Shown one piece after another: positions 1 through 8,370 of a stretch of DNA of 15,078 nucleotides. This DNA comes from Pseudaquidulcibacter sp964443435. GTDB lineage: Bacteria; Pseudomonadota; Alphaproteobacteria; Caulobacterales; Aquidulcibacteraceae. A program made the translations under genes and the position numbers. The stretch spans positions 1 to 15,078 of the forward strand of contig CAYUCW010000049.1 of assembly GCA_964443435.1 (NCBI GenBank). Direction: 5' to 3'. Under the pieces are notes generated by a model, which searched no databases, was not told the DNA's origin, and saw nothing but the letters and a program-made list of their open reading frames with translations. Position 1 is the stretch's first letter; the number at the start of each line of letters is the position of its first letter.

Positions 1-1
1 T

Positions 2-67
2 GCATTATGTTTTGGTGCCTTGGTTGCCCTTACCAAAGCGGATTGGTTCCAAATAGTTTTAAAATAG
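2..67 (+). CDS. cpaA: Probable C-terminal end of prepilin peptidase CpaA/TadV (5' part outside window)
   Basis: An open frame enters from the left edge and stops at TAG 65-67, giving 21 residues that end in ...KADWFQIVLK. Other frames also stay open here, but this one gives a hydrophobic tail (small residues, then W-F-Q-x-x-L) like the end of alphaproteobacterial CpaA, the membrane aspartic protease that cleaves and methylates Flp prepilin. In the usual gene order cpaA lies directly before cpaB, which fits. No catalytic aspartates are visible because only the last codons are present, so the call rests on a short tail and on synteny. Confidence 0.45.
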   Translation, partial: ALCFGALVALTKADWFQIVLK

Positions 68-285
68 AAAGTTAAAAGTAAATTAAGCATTGTTTTAATT
101 AGTTTTTTATTAATATTTACTATAATTATATTTATTATAATATTTAAGTTTCAGATTCTAAGTCAAGTTTTTGGTTAACAAAATATAATTTTTTCAACTC
201 ATAGACATTTTATTAACCACTTATTCAAACATTTTAAGCCATTATAAGAAATCAAGATAGATTTTGATTCTATTTTCGTATTTTT
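68..285 (+). promoter_or_regulatory. AT-rich gap before cpaB with a TTAA-N7-TTAA (CtrA-like) box
   Basis: This 218-bp stretch holds no gene I can support. At 72-86 there is TTAA, exactly seven bases, then TTAA, the full-site pattern of the alphaproteobacterial cell-cycle regulator CtrA. Further TTAA half-sites occur, two of them extended: GGTTAA at 173-178 (TTAACC on the other strand) and TTAACCAC at 213-220. CtrA controls pilus genes in Caulobacter, so the site makes sense for a pilus operon. The region is very AT-rich and contains about eight TTAA words, so one pair at seven-base spacing could be chance. Several TATAAT-like words (121-126, 136-141) occur without a convincing -35, so I name no sigma-70 promoter. 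Confidence 0.33.
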
Positions 286-1173
286 ATGAGGCCTAAAAGC
301 GTGAATCTTAGAAAAATATTAATTATATGTGGCTCGCTCGTAGTAGCAGGTGGCGCATTTGTTTATTTAAAAGCGCAAAATCAAGCCAAAATAGCAAGTG
401 TTGCGCCTGTTGCCCCAGTAGAAGCACCTATTGCCGGCGTTAAAGTTTTGGTTGCGAAAAAAGATTTAGCGATTGGCGAAAGAATCAATGCGGAATCTCT
501 TTCTTGGGCAGAGTTTCCAAAAGCCAGCCTCGGAAATCTATTTATTACAGAAGCATCTGCACCGGATTCAATTAAATTTTATACTAATGCGATTGTAAAA
601 AATGCAATGGTCGCAGGTGAGCCAGTTATAGCAACCAAGCTTGTAGCAGCAAATGGCAAAACAAGCCTTATGGCGGCAATTATTACGCCAGGTATGCGCG
701 CAACTTCGGTTAATGTAAGCCCAGATTCATCGGTTGCAGGCTTTATCCTTCCAGATAGCCGTGTGGACATAATACTTACAAGGGCAATTCAATTCACCAC
801 TGATGGACAGCAGCACAATAAAACTGTGGCTTCTACTATTCTTGAAAATGTAAGAGTTTTAGCGATTGACCAAAAAGTTGCGCCAGAAAAAGATGTAAAT
901 GCCATTTCGGGCGCAACAGCAACAGTTGAACTTAGCTCTTCTGATGCCGAAAAATTAAAGCAAGCCGATAGCTTGGGCGATATTTCTTTGGTGCTTCGCT
1001 CGTATGCTGATGGAACTGGACCTACTATTTCACGGACAAATACAATTGCAATGGCGCAACCTAGACCTGAAAGAGTAAATACGCAATCGCCACTTTCATC
1101 AGGTCAGCCAGATCCAAATTCAAACACAGCTGCTGCTGCGCCTGCAGTAAAAATTTATAGAGGCGGTCAATGA
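286..1173 (+). CDS. cpaB: Flp pilus assembly protein CpaB/RcpC
   Basis: Periplasmic component of the Tad/Flp secretion machine, thought to work with the CpaC secretin. The protein has an N-terminal hydrophobic segment (about residues 11-28) that anchors it or exports it. A SAF-type domain follows at about 51-120, beginning V-L-V-A-K-K-D-L-A-I-G, the typical CpaB opening. The RcpC/CpaB domain runs from about 133 to 240 (T-P-G-M-R-A and F-I-L-P-D-S-R-V-D are seen). A Pro/Ala/Ser-rich tail closes the 295 residues, a normal family length. The ATG at 286 has no Shine-Dalgarno sequence. A GTG at 301 in the same frame has GAGG at 288-291 nine bases upstream, and would give a start beginning M-N-L-R-K, also normal for CpaB, so the true start may be 301. 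The stop overlaps the cpaC start by 4 nt (ATGA). Confidence 0.93.
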   Translation: MRPKSVNLRKILIICGSLVVAGGAFVYLKAQNQAKIASVAPVAPVEAPIAGVKVLVAKKDLAIGERINAESLSWAEFPKASLGNLFITEASAPDSIKFYTNAIVKNAMVAGEPVIATKLVAANGKTSLMAAIITPGMRATSVNVSPDSSVAGFILPDSRVDIILTRAIQFTTDGQQHNKTVASTILENVRVLAIDQKVAPEKDVNAISGATATVELSSSDAEKLKQADSLGDISLVLRSYADGTGPTISRTNTIAMAQPRPERVNTQSPLSSGQPDPNSNTAAAAPAVKIYRGGQ

Positions 1174-2774
1174 TTAAAACTACTAAAGCTAAACTTTTAA
1201 TTTGTACCGCAATTGCATTGACAAGTTTTGCCTCTGTTAATGCTTATGCTGAAAAACCAATTGAAGTTAGTGTTGCCGCACAACAAGTAAACCAAAGAAT
1301 TGTTTTGCCGCGCGGAAAATCGGCAATTATTAATCTACCACAAGACGCGCGCGATGTTGTTGTTGCAAATCCTGCAATTGCTGATGCAGTTATGCGCACT
1401 TCGCGTCGTGGTTTTTTAATTGGCACTGCGGTTGGTGAAACCAATGTTTATTTCCTTGATGGTCAAGGCAAGCAAATTTTGGCTTTAGAGATACGTGTTG
1501 CCCGTGACACTTCTGAAATCGATGCTTTAATAAAACAATTAGTTCCCGATGCACGTGTTAAATTTGACGCAATCGGTGAGTCTTTAATAATCAGTGGTAC
1601 TGTGCCAAATGCATCTACTTCTGATCAAGTGTTAAGAATTGCCAAGCAATATGCCGGCGGTGACGATAGATTAGTAAATATGATTTCCATCACTTCTGGT
1701 GACGTTGTACAATTACAAGTCAGAGTAGTTGAGATGCAGCGCTCAGTTATTAAACAATTGGGCGTTAATCTTGGTGGTGCAAATATTTTAAACCAATTAT
1801 TGCCAAAAGATTGGGGCTTGAATTTTGCCACTGCAAATGGATTTTCGGCAAATGGAAGCTTCCTTGGCGGTACAAGCCTTGATGCATCATTTGCAAGAAA
1901 TTTCATAAGACCTTCGACATATACATTCCTTTCTGGAACTGCGGCGGCTTTAAATCCTGCTGGAAATACTGGCGCAGGTGGGTTTAATCAAACTTTTGAT
2001 GCGGCAACTGGTATCACAACTACTACTTATGGGCCTGGTACAATTGGTCAAAGCCAAACTGCACAATCAAATATCCAAGCTTTAGAACGCGTTGGTCTTG
2101 CAAGAACATTAGCAGAGCCAAACTTAACCGCAATTTCAGGTGAGCAAGCTAAATTCTTAGCCGGTGGTGAGTTCCCGATTCCAGTTTCACAAGAAGGAAG
2201 CCGTATTTCGGTTGAATTTAAACCATTCGGTGTTGGTCTTGCATTTACCCCTGTTGTTTTAAGCCCGAATAGAATTTCGCTTAAACTTTCAACCGAAGTT
2301 TCAGAAATTTCAACAACGGCTTCATTCAGACAGCCAGACACAATAATAAGAGATAATGCAGGAAATATAACTGATACCGTGCGCGGACTATCTATTCCTG
2401 GCGTGTCGGTAAGACGCGCCGAAACCACTGTAGAGCTTCCTTCTGGTCGTTCAATGGTTATTGCGGGACTTATACAGCAACAAACACGTCAAGCGGTTGA
2501 AGGTATTCCAGGGATTAAAGACTTACCGGTTTTAGGTAATCTCTTCAGGTCTCGTGATTATCAAAATTCAGAAACAGAATTAGTAATAATTGTAACGCCT
2601 ATACTTGTTCAATCTGTGGCAATGGATGAAATTCAAACACCTGCAGATGGATATAATCCAGCATCTGACGCCGCACAATTAATTCTTGGAAGACTTAATA
2701 GAGTTGTAAGACCAAATTCAAATAAAACACCGGAAGGCCGCTATCGTGGACCTATCGGGCATGTGATAAGATAG
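1170..2774 (+). CDS. cpaC: Flp pilus outer-membrane secretin CpaC/RcpA
   Basis: Forms the outer-membrane ring through which the Flp pilus passes. Residues 1-27 are a signal peptide (K-rich start, hydrophobic core, A-Y-A before Glu28). Residues about 30-110 match the pilus-assembly N-terminal domain of this family (I-V-L-P-R-G-K-S, V-V-V-A-N-P-A-I-A-D). A BON-like segment follows at about 115-175. The secretin domain spans about 305-480, with L-A-E-P-N-L-T-A-I-S-G, G-G-E-F-P-I-P-V at 332-339, and V-E-L-P-S-G-R-S then G-I-P-G-I-K-D-L-P-V-L-G-N-L-F near the end. Between 200 and 300 lies a Gly/Asn/Thr-rich stretch of low complexity. The 534 residues are typical. GAGG stands just before the ATG, and the start overlaps the cpaB stop, suggesting translational coupling. 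Confidence 0.96.
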   Translation: MIKTTKAKLLICTAIALTSFASVNAYAEKPIEVSVAAQQVNQRIVLPRGKSAIINLPQDARDVVVANPAIADAVMRTSRRGFLIGTAVGETNVYFLDGQGKQILALEIRVARDTSEIDALIKQLVPDARVKFDAIGESLIISGTVPNASTSDQVLRIAKQYAGGDDRLVNMISITSGDVVQLQVRVVEMQRSVIKQLGVNLGGANILNQLLPKDWGLNFATANGFSANGSFLGGTSLDASFARNFIRPSTYTFLSGTAAALNPAGNTGAGGFNQTFDAATGITTTTYGPGTIGQSQTAQSNIQALERVGLARTLAEPNLTAISGEQAKFLAGGEFPIPVSQEGSRISVEFKPFGVGLAFTPVVLSPNRISLKLSTEVSEISTTASFRQPDTIIRDNAGNITDTVRGLSIPGVSVRRAETTVELPSGRSMVIAGLIQQQTRQAVEGIPGIKDLPVLGNLFRSRDYQNSETELVIIVTPILVQSVAMDEIQTPADGYNPASDAAQLILGRLNRVVRPNSNKTPEGRYRGPIGHVIR

Positions 2775-2782
2775 GAAGAAAA

Positions 2783-3478
2783 ATGTCTAGAATGCAGAAA
2801 GCAGTTTTTTCAATACTTATCTCTGGCGCAATTCTAAGCGCATGCGCAGTAAAGAATAAAGCACCGATTGTTGAAAATCGTCCATTAAGCCGTGAAGAGA
2901 TTTTGGATACAAGAACTGTACTTGATACTAATAAGCCAATCGTTTCAATTGCCGAAGAAAAACTAAGTATTTTTGGTGTGAATGGTTCGGTTACACCTGA
3001 TGAATTATATGCAATAAGAGATTTTGCAGGTAGCTATAATAATATAGGCCGCAGTAAAATTTTCATCGCCTATCCAAGCGGTTTAAATCCTCAAATTACA
3101 GATTTATTGGTTAAGGACACAGTTCGGAAGCTTTATGATGCGGGCATTGATCATTCTAATATAAGCTATGGAACCTATAATTCTAATAATTATAATGCGG
3201 GTGTTATTGTTTCGTTTGAAAAATATACTGCTAAGGCAGCGGAGTGTATTCCGTGGTCAAATATAGATTCAAAAAAGACCGCAAGTAACTTACCGAATGA
3301 TAGGTTTGGTTGTGCAATGCGCGCAAATACTGCTGCTATGGCAATTGATAAAGGTGATTTGATTGGGGATCGCAAAGAAGAGCCAAGAGATGCACAAAGA
3401 CAACAAGTTGGAATTGATGCGCTAAGAAAAGGCGACTTAAAACAGGTTAATGGTTCGGTTAAAGGGGGCACAAACTAA
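2783..3478 (+). CDS. cpaD: Pilus assembly lipoprotein CpaD
   Basis: CpaD is an alphaproteobacterial Tad component thought to help the CpaC secretin assemble at the outer membrane. The first 20 residues are a lipoprotein signal with lipobox L-S-A-C, so Cys21 should be lipidated and become the mature N-terminus. The family signature near the C-terminus is present: F-G-C-A at 175-178 followed by A-N-T-A-A-M and G-D-L-I. Cys155 and Cys177 are the only cysteines in the mature part besides Cys21, and may form a disulfide. The length of 231 residues is usual for CpaD. AGGA precedes the ATG, which lies 8 nt after the cpaC stop. The stop overlaps the cpaE start by one base (TAATG). CpaD is among the better pointers to an alphaproteobacterial source. 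Confidence 0.93.
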   Translation: MSRMQKAVFSILISGAILSACAVKNKAPIVENRPLSREEILDTRTVLDTNKPIVSIAEEKLSIFGVNGSVTPDELYAIRDFAGSYNNIGRSKIFIAYPSGLNPQITDLLVKDTVRKLYDAGIDHSNISYGTYNSNNYNAGVIVSFEKYTAKAAECIPWSNIDSKKTASNLPNDRFGCAMRANTAAMAIDKGDLIGDRKEEPRDAQRQQVGIDALRKGDLKQVNGSVKGGTN

Positions 3479-4866
3479 TGCTTAACAATCAGAATGATTG
3501 GGAAGATTTGGCGCATAATGATGAAGCCTTTGAGTTCGACCCAGAATTAGATTTTATTATTGAAAACGATGCTGGCTTAGGTACAGACACAAAGTTTAAA
3601 TCGGCTGATTTCGACACAAGTGCGTTTGAAGAAACCTATATGGGTGAGCTTGAACGAGGCGGCGACCAACCTGTTCCTAGAATAACAATTCAAGTATTCT
3701 GTGATAGACCAGAAACCGCGCAAATCGTGCAATCTGCATCAACAGACAGACGCATTGCAAAAGCTAATGTAACCGTAAATATGGGCGGATTACCGGCAGC
3801 AATTGCGTTTTATCAAACACAGGTAGTTCCAAATCTTATCATAGTTGAAAGCCGTGAACCTGCTACAATTTTGCTTCAGCAATTAGATCAATTAGCAGGT
3901 CTTTGTGATAATGGCGTTAAGGTTATCCTGATTGGCGAAACTAATGATATTGCACTTTACCGTGAATTAACAAGACGTGGCATTTCTGAATATCTGGTGC
4001 CGCCTCTACAACCATTGCAATTAATTCGTGCTATTTCAAATCTTTATATTGATCCTACTAAGCCATTCTTGGGTCAAACAATTGCGTTTGTTGGCGCAAA
4101 AGGTGGGGTAGGTTCATCAACTATCGCGCATAATATTGCTTGGTGCATGGCGGAGCATTCAAGAGTAAACACAACTTTAGTTGATCTTGATTTATCTTGG
4201 GGCACAACTGGGCTTGATTTTAATATTGACCCGACAACTGGCGTAATTGATGCCCTTGAAACACCAGATAGAGTTGATGACGTATTCCTTGATAGGCTTT
4301 TAACGCGCCATACCGATAGGCTTACATTATTCACTGCGCCAGCTACAATAGAAAGAGACTTTGAAGTTACTGACGAAGCTTTTGATGTAGTTATTGATGG
4401 CGTAAGACGCGGCGTTCCTTTCGTTGTCTTAGATCTTCCGCATGCTTTCAGTCCTTGGATGCGTAAGACACTTATGACAGTCGATCATGTGGTTATTGTT
4501 GCACAGCCAGATTTAGCAGGCCTAAGAAATGCTAAAAATCTATATGATATGATTAAATCTGGAAGGCCAAATGATGCGCCGCCAAAACTTATACTTAATA
4601 TGGTGGGCATACCAAAGCGTCCTGAAATACCTGTAAAAGATTTTGCCGATGCAATGGGCACAGAACCTATTTTAGTATTGCCTTATGATCCGCAATTATT
4701 TGGAACCGCTTCCAATAATGGTCAAATGATTTCAGATGTCGGCCCGCAAACAAAAAGCGCCGAAGGATTTGATTATCTTGCACAAATTTTAACAGGCAGA
4801 ACACCAGAAGTAAAAGAAAAAGAAACTTTCTTTACTAAGCTTAAGGCTCTGAAATTAGGTAAATAA
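3478..4866 (+). CDS. cpaE: Pilus localisation ATPase CpaE/TadZ (receiver-like domain plus MinD/ParA ATPase)
   Basis: Cytoplasmic ParA/MinD-superfamily protein that places the Tad machine in the cell. Residues 1-62 are strikingly acidic and probably disordered. Residues about 67-190 form an atypical receiver-like domain, as in other CpaE proteins. Residues about 200-440 are the ATPase, with a deviant P-loop G-A-K-G-G-V-G-S-S-T at 206-215. The signature lysine Lys208 is present, but the usual second P-loop lysine is replaced by Ser213, a replacement I recall as common in CpaE/TadZ. Switch I is at 234-248 with Asp236 and Asp238. The 462 residues suit the family. A G-rich run (AAAGGGGGC) upstream serves as ribosome binding site. 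One base separates this gene from cpaF. Confidence 0.95.
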   Translation: MLNNQNDWEDLAHNDEAFEFDPELDFIIENDAGLGTDTKFKSADFDTSAFEETYMGELERGGDQPVPRITIQVFCDRPETAQIVQSASTDRRIAKANVTVNMGGLPAAIAFYQTQVVPNLIIVESREPATILLQQLDQLAGLCDNGVKVILIGETNDIALYRELTRRGISEYLVPPLQPLQLIRAISNLYIDPTKPFLGQTIAFVGAKGGVGSSTIAHNIAWCMAEHSRVNTTLVDLDLSWGTTGLDFNIDPTTGVIDALETPDRVDDVFLDRLLTRHTDRLTLFTAPATIERDFEVTDEAFDVVIDGVRRGVPFVVLDLPHAFSPWMRKTLMTVDHVVIVAQPDLAGLRNAKNLYDMIKSGRPNDAPPKLILNMVGIPKRPEIPVKDFADAMGTEPILVLPYDPQLFGTASNNGQMISDVGPQTKSAEGFDYLAQILTGRTPEVKEKETFFTKLKALKLGK

Positions 4867-4867
4867 C

Positions 4868-6325
4868 ATGAGTTTTGGTAAAAAAGCCTTTAGTCCAGCC
4901 CCTGCAATGCCAGCCGCCCCAATTAAACAAACTGAGGCGGTCAAAAAGGAAGCAGATGCAAAGCCTATGGATTCAGCGGCTCTTGACCGTGTAAACAAAA
5001 TTGCCAAAACTCCGGAAGTTCAAGCTCTTGTTGAAAAGCCTGATAATCGTAATGATGAATATTATCGCGTAAAGACATCTATTTATAATGCACTTATTGA
5101 AACTATTGATTTAGGGCAATTAGCGCAATTAGACCAAAAAACTGCACGTGATGAAATTCGCGACATTGTGAATGAGATTATTGCGATTAAGCAATTAGTC
5201 CTTTCAATCCAAGAACAAAATCAAATTCTTGGCGATATTATTAATGACGTTCTTGGTTATGGCCCATTAGAGCCGCTTCTAGCACGTGATGATATTGCCG
5301 ATATTATGATTAATGGCGCATCAAATATATTTATCGAGGTTGCAGGAAAAGTAACAAAAACGCCGGTTCGCTTCCGCGACAATCAACAATTAATGAATAT
5401 TTGTCAAAGAATTGTTTCGCAAGTTGGAAGACGTGTTGATGAATCGTCACCAATATGCGACGCAAGGCTTCCAGATGGCTCAAGGGTGAATGTTATCGCA
5501 CCTCCTCTTGCGCTTGATGGCCCAACAATGACAATTCGTAAATTTAAAAAAGACAAGATGAAAATGCACGATCTTGTTGGCTTTAATTCGATTTCAGAAG
5601 CGGGCGCAAAAGTTCTTGGAATTATTGGGGCATGCCGTTGTAATGTTCTTATTTCTGGAGGTACAGGCTCAGGCAAGACTACTCTTTTGAATTGCTTAAC
5701 TGGTTTTATTGAGCCTTCTGAACGTATTATTACTTGCGAAGATGCGGCAGAGCTTCAATTACAGCAGCCGCACGTAGTAAGACTTGAAACCAGACCACCA
5801 AATCTTGAAGGTATGGGCGCGATTTCAATGCGCGATTTGGTTAAAAACTGTCTACGTATGCGTCCTGAAAGAATTATCGTGGGTGAGGTGAGGGGGCCAG
5901 AAGCATTCGATCTTCTTCAAGCCATGAATACTGGCCACGATGGTTCAATGGGAACACTTCACGCCAATAGTCCACGTGAAGGGATTTCACGTATGGAATC
6001 TATGATTACAATGGGTGGTTTTGCTTTACCGCAAAAAACTATTCGCGAAATGATTGCTGGCTCTGTTGATATTGTTGTGCAAGCGGCACGCCTAAGAGAT
6101 GGCTCAAGAAGAATTACACATATTACCGAAGTTATTGGCCTTGAAGGTGATGTGATTATCACTCAAGATTTAATTAATTTTGAAATTGAAGGTGAAGATG
6201 CGAATGGTAAAATCATTGGAAAGCATCGCTCAACTGGTATTGCCCGTCCTAAATTCTGGGATAAAGCAAAATATTATGGCTTAGAAAGGGATCTAGCCGC
6301 AGCATTAGATGCGGCAGATATTTGA
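4868..6325 (+). CDS. cpaF: Pilus assembly secretion ATPase CpaF/TadA
   Basis: Hexameric secretion ATPase of the GspE/VirB11 superfamily that powers extension, and in the Tad system also retraction, of the Flp pilus from the inner face of the membrane. Residues 1-60 are a Pro/Ala/Lys-rich leader of low complexity. The N-terminal domain covers about 65-235 (G-Y-G-P-L-E-P-L-L, then R-L-P-D-G-S-R-V-N). Walker A is G-G-T-G-S-G-K-T-T at 264-272 with Lys270. Walker B is I-I-V-G-E at 336-340 with Glu340, followed by V-R-G-P-E. The His box T-G-H-D-G-S-M-G-T-L-H-A-N lies at 355-367. All catalytic motifs are intact, and 485 residues is normal. The Shine-Dalgarno sequence is weak, which fits coupling to cpaE one base upstream. 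Confidence 0.97.
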   Translation: MSFGKKAFSPAPAMPAAPIKQTEAVKKEADAKPMDSAALDRVNKIAKTPEVQALVEKPDNRNDEYYRVKTSIYNALIETIDLGQLAQLDQKTARDEIRDIVNEIIAIKQLVLSIQEQNQILGDIINDVLGYGPLEPLLARDDIADIMINGASNIFIEVAGKVTKTPVRFRDNQQLMNICQRIVSQVGRRVDESSPICDARLPDGSRVNVIAPPLALDGPTMTIRKFKKDKMKMHDLVGFNSISEAGAKVLGIIGACRCNVLISGGTGSGKTTLLNCLTGFIEPSERIITCEDAAELQLQQPHVVRLETRPPNLEGMGAISMRDLVKNCLRMRPERIIVGEVRGPEAFDLLQAMNTGHDGSMGTLHANSPREGISRMESMITMGGFALPQKTIREMIAGSVDIVVQAARLRDGSRRITHITEVIGLEGDVIITQDLINFEIEGEDANGKIIGKHRSTGIARPKFWDKAKYYGLERDLAAALDAADI

Positions 6326-6332
6326 GGAAGCC

Positions 6333-7301
6333 ATGAATAATTTTTTGCCATTCATAATATTTATAGGGATTGTAATAATTGGATTTGCATTTGCATCCGA
6401 TAATAATGAAGCGCAAAATAAAAGAATTCAAGGCATAGCAAAAACCAAAGAAAATTCGATTAAACGTAAGCAATCAGATCCAGATGGTGATCGCCGTAAA
6501 AAGCTTATGGGTAATTTAAAAGACCTTGAAATTAAAGAAAAGCAATTAAGAAAAGCAAGACTTTCAATAAGTGCAAAAATAGAACAAGCAGGGTTTAATT
6601 TTTCGGAAGCAAACTTTTGGCTTATGTGTATTGGGGTAGGGGTTTTTGGTGCTTTAATTGCATTTATTTTGCGTCAGCCAATCTATATAGTCGCAGGTGC
6701 AGCTGTCGTAGCAGGCTTTGGACTTCCGCAATGGATATTAAAGTTTTTTATTTCGAAACGTCAAAAGAAATTCATTGCTGAATTTGCAACCGGTATAGAA
6801 GTTATTGTTCGCGGTGTGAAATCAGGACTTCCATTAATGGAATGTCTAAAAGTGATTGGCCGCGAAGCTGCAGAGCCTTTATCAGGTGAATTTAGAAGAT
6901 TAGTTGACCAACAATCAATGGGCGTACCTTTTGAACAGGCACTTGCAAAATTATTTGAAAGAATGCCACTTCCTGAAGTAAGTTTCTTCTCAATTGTTTT
7001 AACTATCCAAGCTAAAGCAGGCGGAAATCTTTCGGAAGCTTTGCAAAATCTTGCAACCGTTTTGCGTTCAAGAAAATTAATGCGCGAAAAAGTTCAAGCT
7101 CTATCTTCAGAAGCCAAAGCATCGGCAATGATTATTGGTTCATTACCAATTATTGTTTGTGTCATGGTTTCAATTTCAAGCCCCCAATATATTGGCTTAT
7201 TATTTAATGACCCAATGGGACATATGTTTTTAATGATTGGGCTTGGTATGATGGCAACTGGCATTATTACAATGCGCAATATGATTAATTTCGATTTATA
7301 G
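6333..7301 (+). CDS. tadB: Inner-membrane platform protein TadB (type II secretion F family)
   Basis: Polytopic membrane protein that pairs with TadC as the platform on which the CpaF ATPase acts. Membrane segments are seen at about 4-21, 95-113, 116-133, 264-282 and 298-314. The cytoplasmic T2SSF domain lies at about 143-260 (G-I-E-V-I-V-R-G-V-K-S-G-L-P, then L-T-I-Q-A-K-A-G-G-N-L-S-E-A-L). Residues 22-85 are Lys/Arg/Glu-rich, a probable cytoplasmic loop. I chose ATG 6333 over the upstream in-frame ATG at 6309. The 6309 start lies inside cpaF with no ribosome site, while 6333 has GAGGAAG at 6324-6330 and starts the protein directly at the first membrane helix. This gives 322 residues, 7 nt after cpaF. 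Confidence 0.94.
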   Translation: MNNFLPFIIFIGIVIIGFAFASDNNEAQNKRIQGIAKTKENSIKRKQSDPDGDRRKKLMGNLKDLEIKEKQLRKARLSISAKIEQAGFNFSEANFWLMCIGVGVFGALIAFILRQPIYIVAGAAVVAGFGLPQWILKFFISKRQKKFIAEFATGIEVIVRGVKSGLPLMECLKVIGREAAEPLSGEFRRLVDQQSMGVPFEQALAKLFERMPLPEVSFFSIVLTIQAKAGGNLSEALQNLATVLRSRKLMREKVQALSSEAKASAMIIGSLPIIVCVMVSISSPQYIGLLFNDPMGHMFLMIGLGMMATGIITMRNMINFDL

Positions 7302-7309
7302 AGGCAAAA

Positions 7310-8296
7310 ATGATTAAAGATTTAAGTGCCTTAGCAACTAAAGTTACAGATCCAGAAAACATTGCCATTGCGGCAATATCTGGTGGCGTGCTTCTTACAG
7401 CGCTTACACTTGCTTTGCCATTATTAGAGGGTGATAAACTTAAATCACGTATGAAAACGGTTTCATCTGACAGAGAAGCCTTAAGGAAAAAATCACGTTT
7501 ACTTCTTGCCAAAGAAGCAAGTAATGCACCGGGTTTAAGAAGAAAAGATACTGGACCTTGGAAAACTATCGTAAGCTCTTTAAATCTTAAAAAGCTTCTT
7601 GAAGATCCAAATGTTGAACAAAAACTCTTAGAAGCAGGCTTAAGAGGGCCAACCTCTATTTCATTATTCTATTTTGCGCGTTTTGCATTACCAATTGCAT
7701 TCTTTTTATTATCATTGGTTTACTTAATAACTTCTGGCAATGAAATGCCGCAAAATCAAAAGCTTTTGGTTGCTATGGGCTCTTGCGCGGCTGGCTTTTA
7801 TTTGCCTAATATTATAGTTGGGAATATTATAACTAAGCGTAAAAAATCGATTATGCGCGCATTCCCCGATGCACTAGATCTTATGCTTATTTGCGTTGAA
7901 GCAGGTATGTCAATTGAAATGGCTTTTGCAAGGGTATCCGAAGAAATAGGTACAACTTCAATAGAGCTTGCGGAAGAATTAGGACTTACAAATGCAGAAC
8001 TTGCCTATCTTCAAGATAGGCGTGTAGCATATGAAAACTTTGGCATAAGAACAAATCACCCAGGAATTAAAGCTGTTTGCACGGCTCTTATTCAGGCCGA
8101 AAAATACGGCACACCTCTTGGCTCTGCATTAAGGGTTATGGCAAAAGAAAATCGTGAATTAAGAATGACAGAAGCAGAGAAAAAAGCTGCGGCTCTTCCT
8201 GCGCAATTAACAGTTCCTATGATTGTCTTCTTCTTGCCTGTATTATTTATCGTAATTTTATCACCGGCTTATATTCGTTATCAGTCGATGCAGTAG
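7310..8296 (+). CDS. tadC: Inner-membrane platform protein TadC (type II secretion F family)
   Basis: Second T2SSF platform protein of the Tad machine. Hydrophobic segments lie at about 18-39, 118-141, 152-174 and 300-320. The T2SSF domain covers about 182-295, with the TadC hallmarks P-D-A-L-D-L-M-L-I-C-V-E-A-G-M-S at 186-201 and A-E-K-Y-G-T-P-L-G-S-A-L-R-V-M-A-K-E at 263-280, then L-P-A-Q-L-T-V-P-M near the last helix. The length of 328 residues is normal. GAGG precedes the ATG, which lies 8 nt after tadB. It is the last gene of the operon: a strong terminator follows within 40 bp. In many Tad loci tadD (a TPR lipoprotein) comes next, and it is missing here. Confidence 0.95.
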   Translation: MIKDLSALATKVTDPENIAIAAISGGVLLTALTLALPLLEGDKLKSRMKTVSSDREALRKKSRLLLAKEASNAPGLRRKDTGPWKTIVSSLNLKKLLEDPNVEQKLLEAGLRGPTSISLFYFARFALPIAFFLLSLVYLITSGNEMPQNQKLLVAMGSCAAGFYLPNIIVGNIITKRKKSIMRAFPDALDLMLICVEAGMSIEMAFARVSEEIGTTSIELAEELGLTNAELAYLQDRRVAYENFGIRTNHPGIKAVCTALIQAEKYGTPLGSALRVMAKENRELRMTEAEKKAAALPAQLTVPMIVFFLPVLFIVILSPAYIRYQSMQ

Positions 8297-8304
8297 TATT
8301 AAAG

Positions 8305-8332
8305 TTTACTTTGAAACTTAATTTGTTAAAAT
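8305..8332 (+). promoter_or_regulatory. Candidate sigma-70 promoter for hisI-ccmAB
   Basis: TTTACT (8305-8310, four of six matches to TTGACA), 16 bases, then TAAAAT (8327-8332, five of six matches to TATAAT). A start about seven bases on would fall near 8339, inside the 5' arm of the tad terminator hairpin, so transcripts begun here would lack the full stem and escape termination. This is inference from sequence in an AT-rich background. It would explain how hisI, only 8 nt past the terminator, is expressed. Confidence 0.3.
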
Positions 8333-8333
8333 G

Positions 8334-8362
8334 AATGGCTTTCTTCGGAAAGCCATTTTTTT
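8334..8362 (+). terminator. Intrinsic terminator of the tad operon, cUUCGg tetraloop
   Basis: A perfect 10-bp stem, AATGGCTTTC (8334-8343) with GAAAGCCATT (8348-8357), is closed by a TTCG loop between C and G, the unusually stable C(UUCG)G tetraloop. The T run covers 8356-8362. It lies about 38 bp after the tadC stop. A weaker inverted repeat (8299-8307 with 8314-8321) sits just before it. Confidence 0.9.
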
Positions 8363-8370
8363 GGTGGTAT

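Noticed and set aside
4096..4122. Defective CpaE because the second P-loop lysine is missing
   Set aside because: K-G-G-x-G-S/A-S-T is, as I recall it, usual in CpaE/TadZ proteins, so Ser213 is a family trait rather than damage.
6249..6473. Minus-strand open frame opposite the cpaF/tadB junction
   Set aside because: It lies entirely opposite two well-supported genes, and its translation has no recognisable domain. It is a shadow frame.
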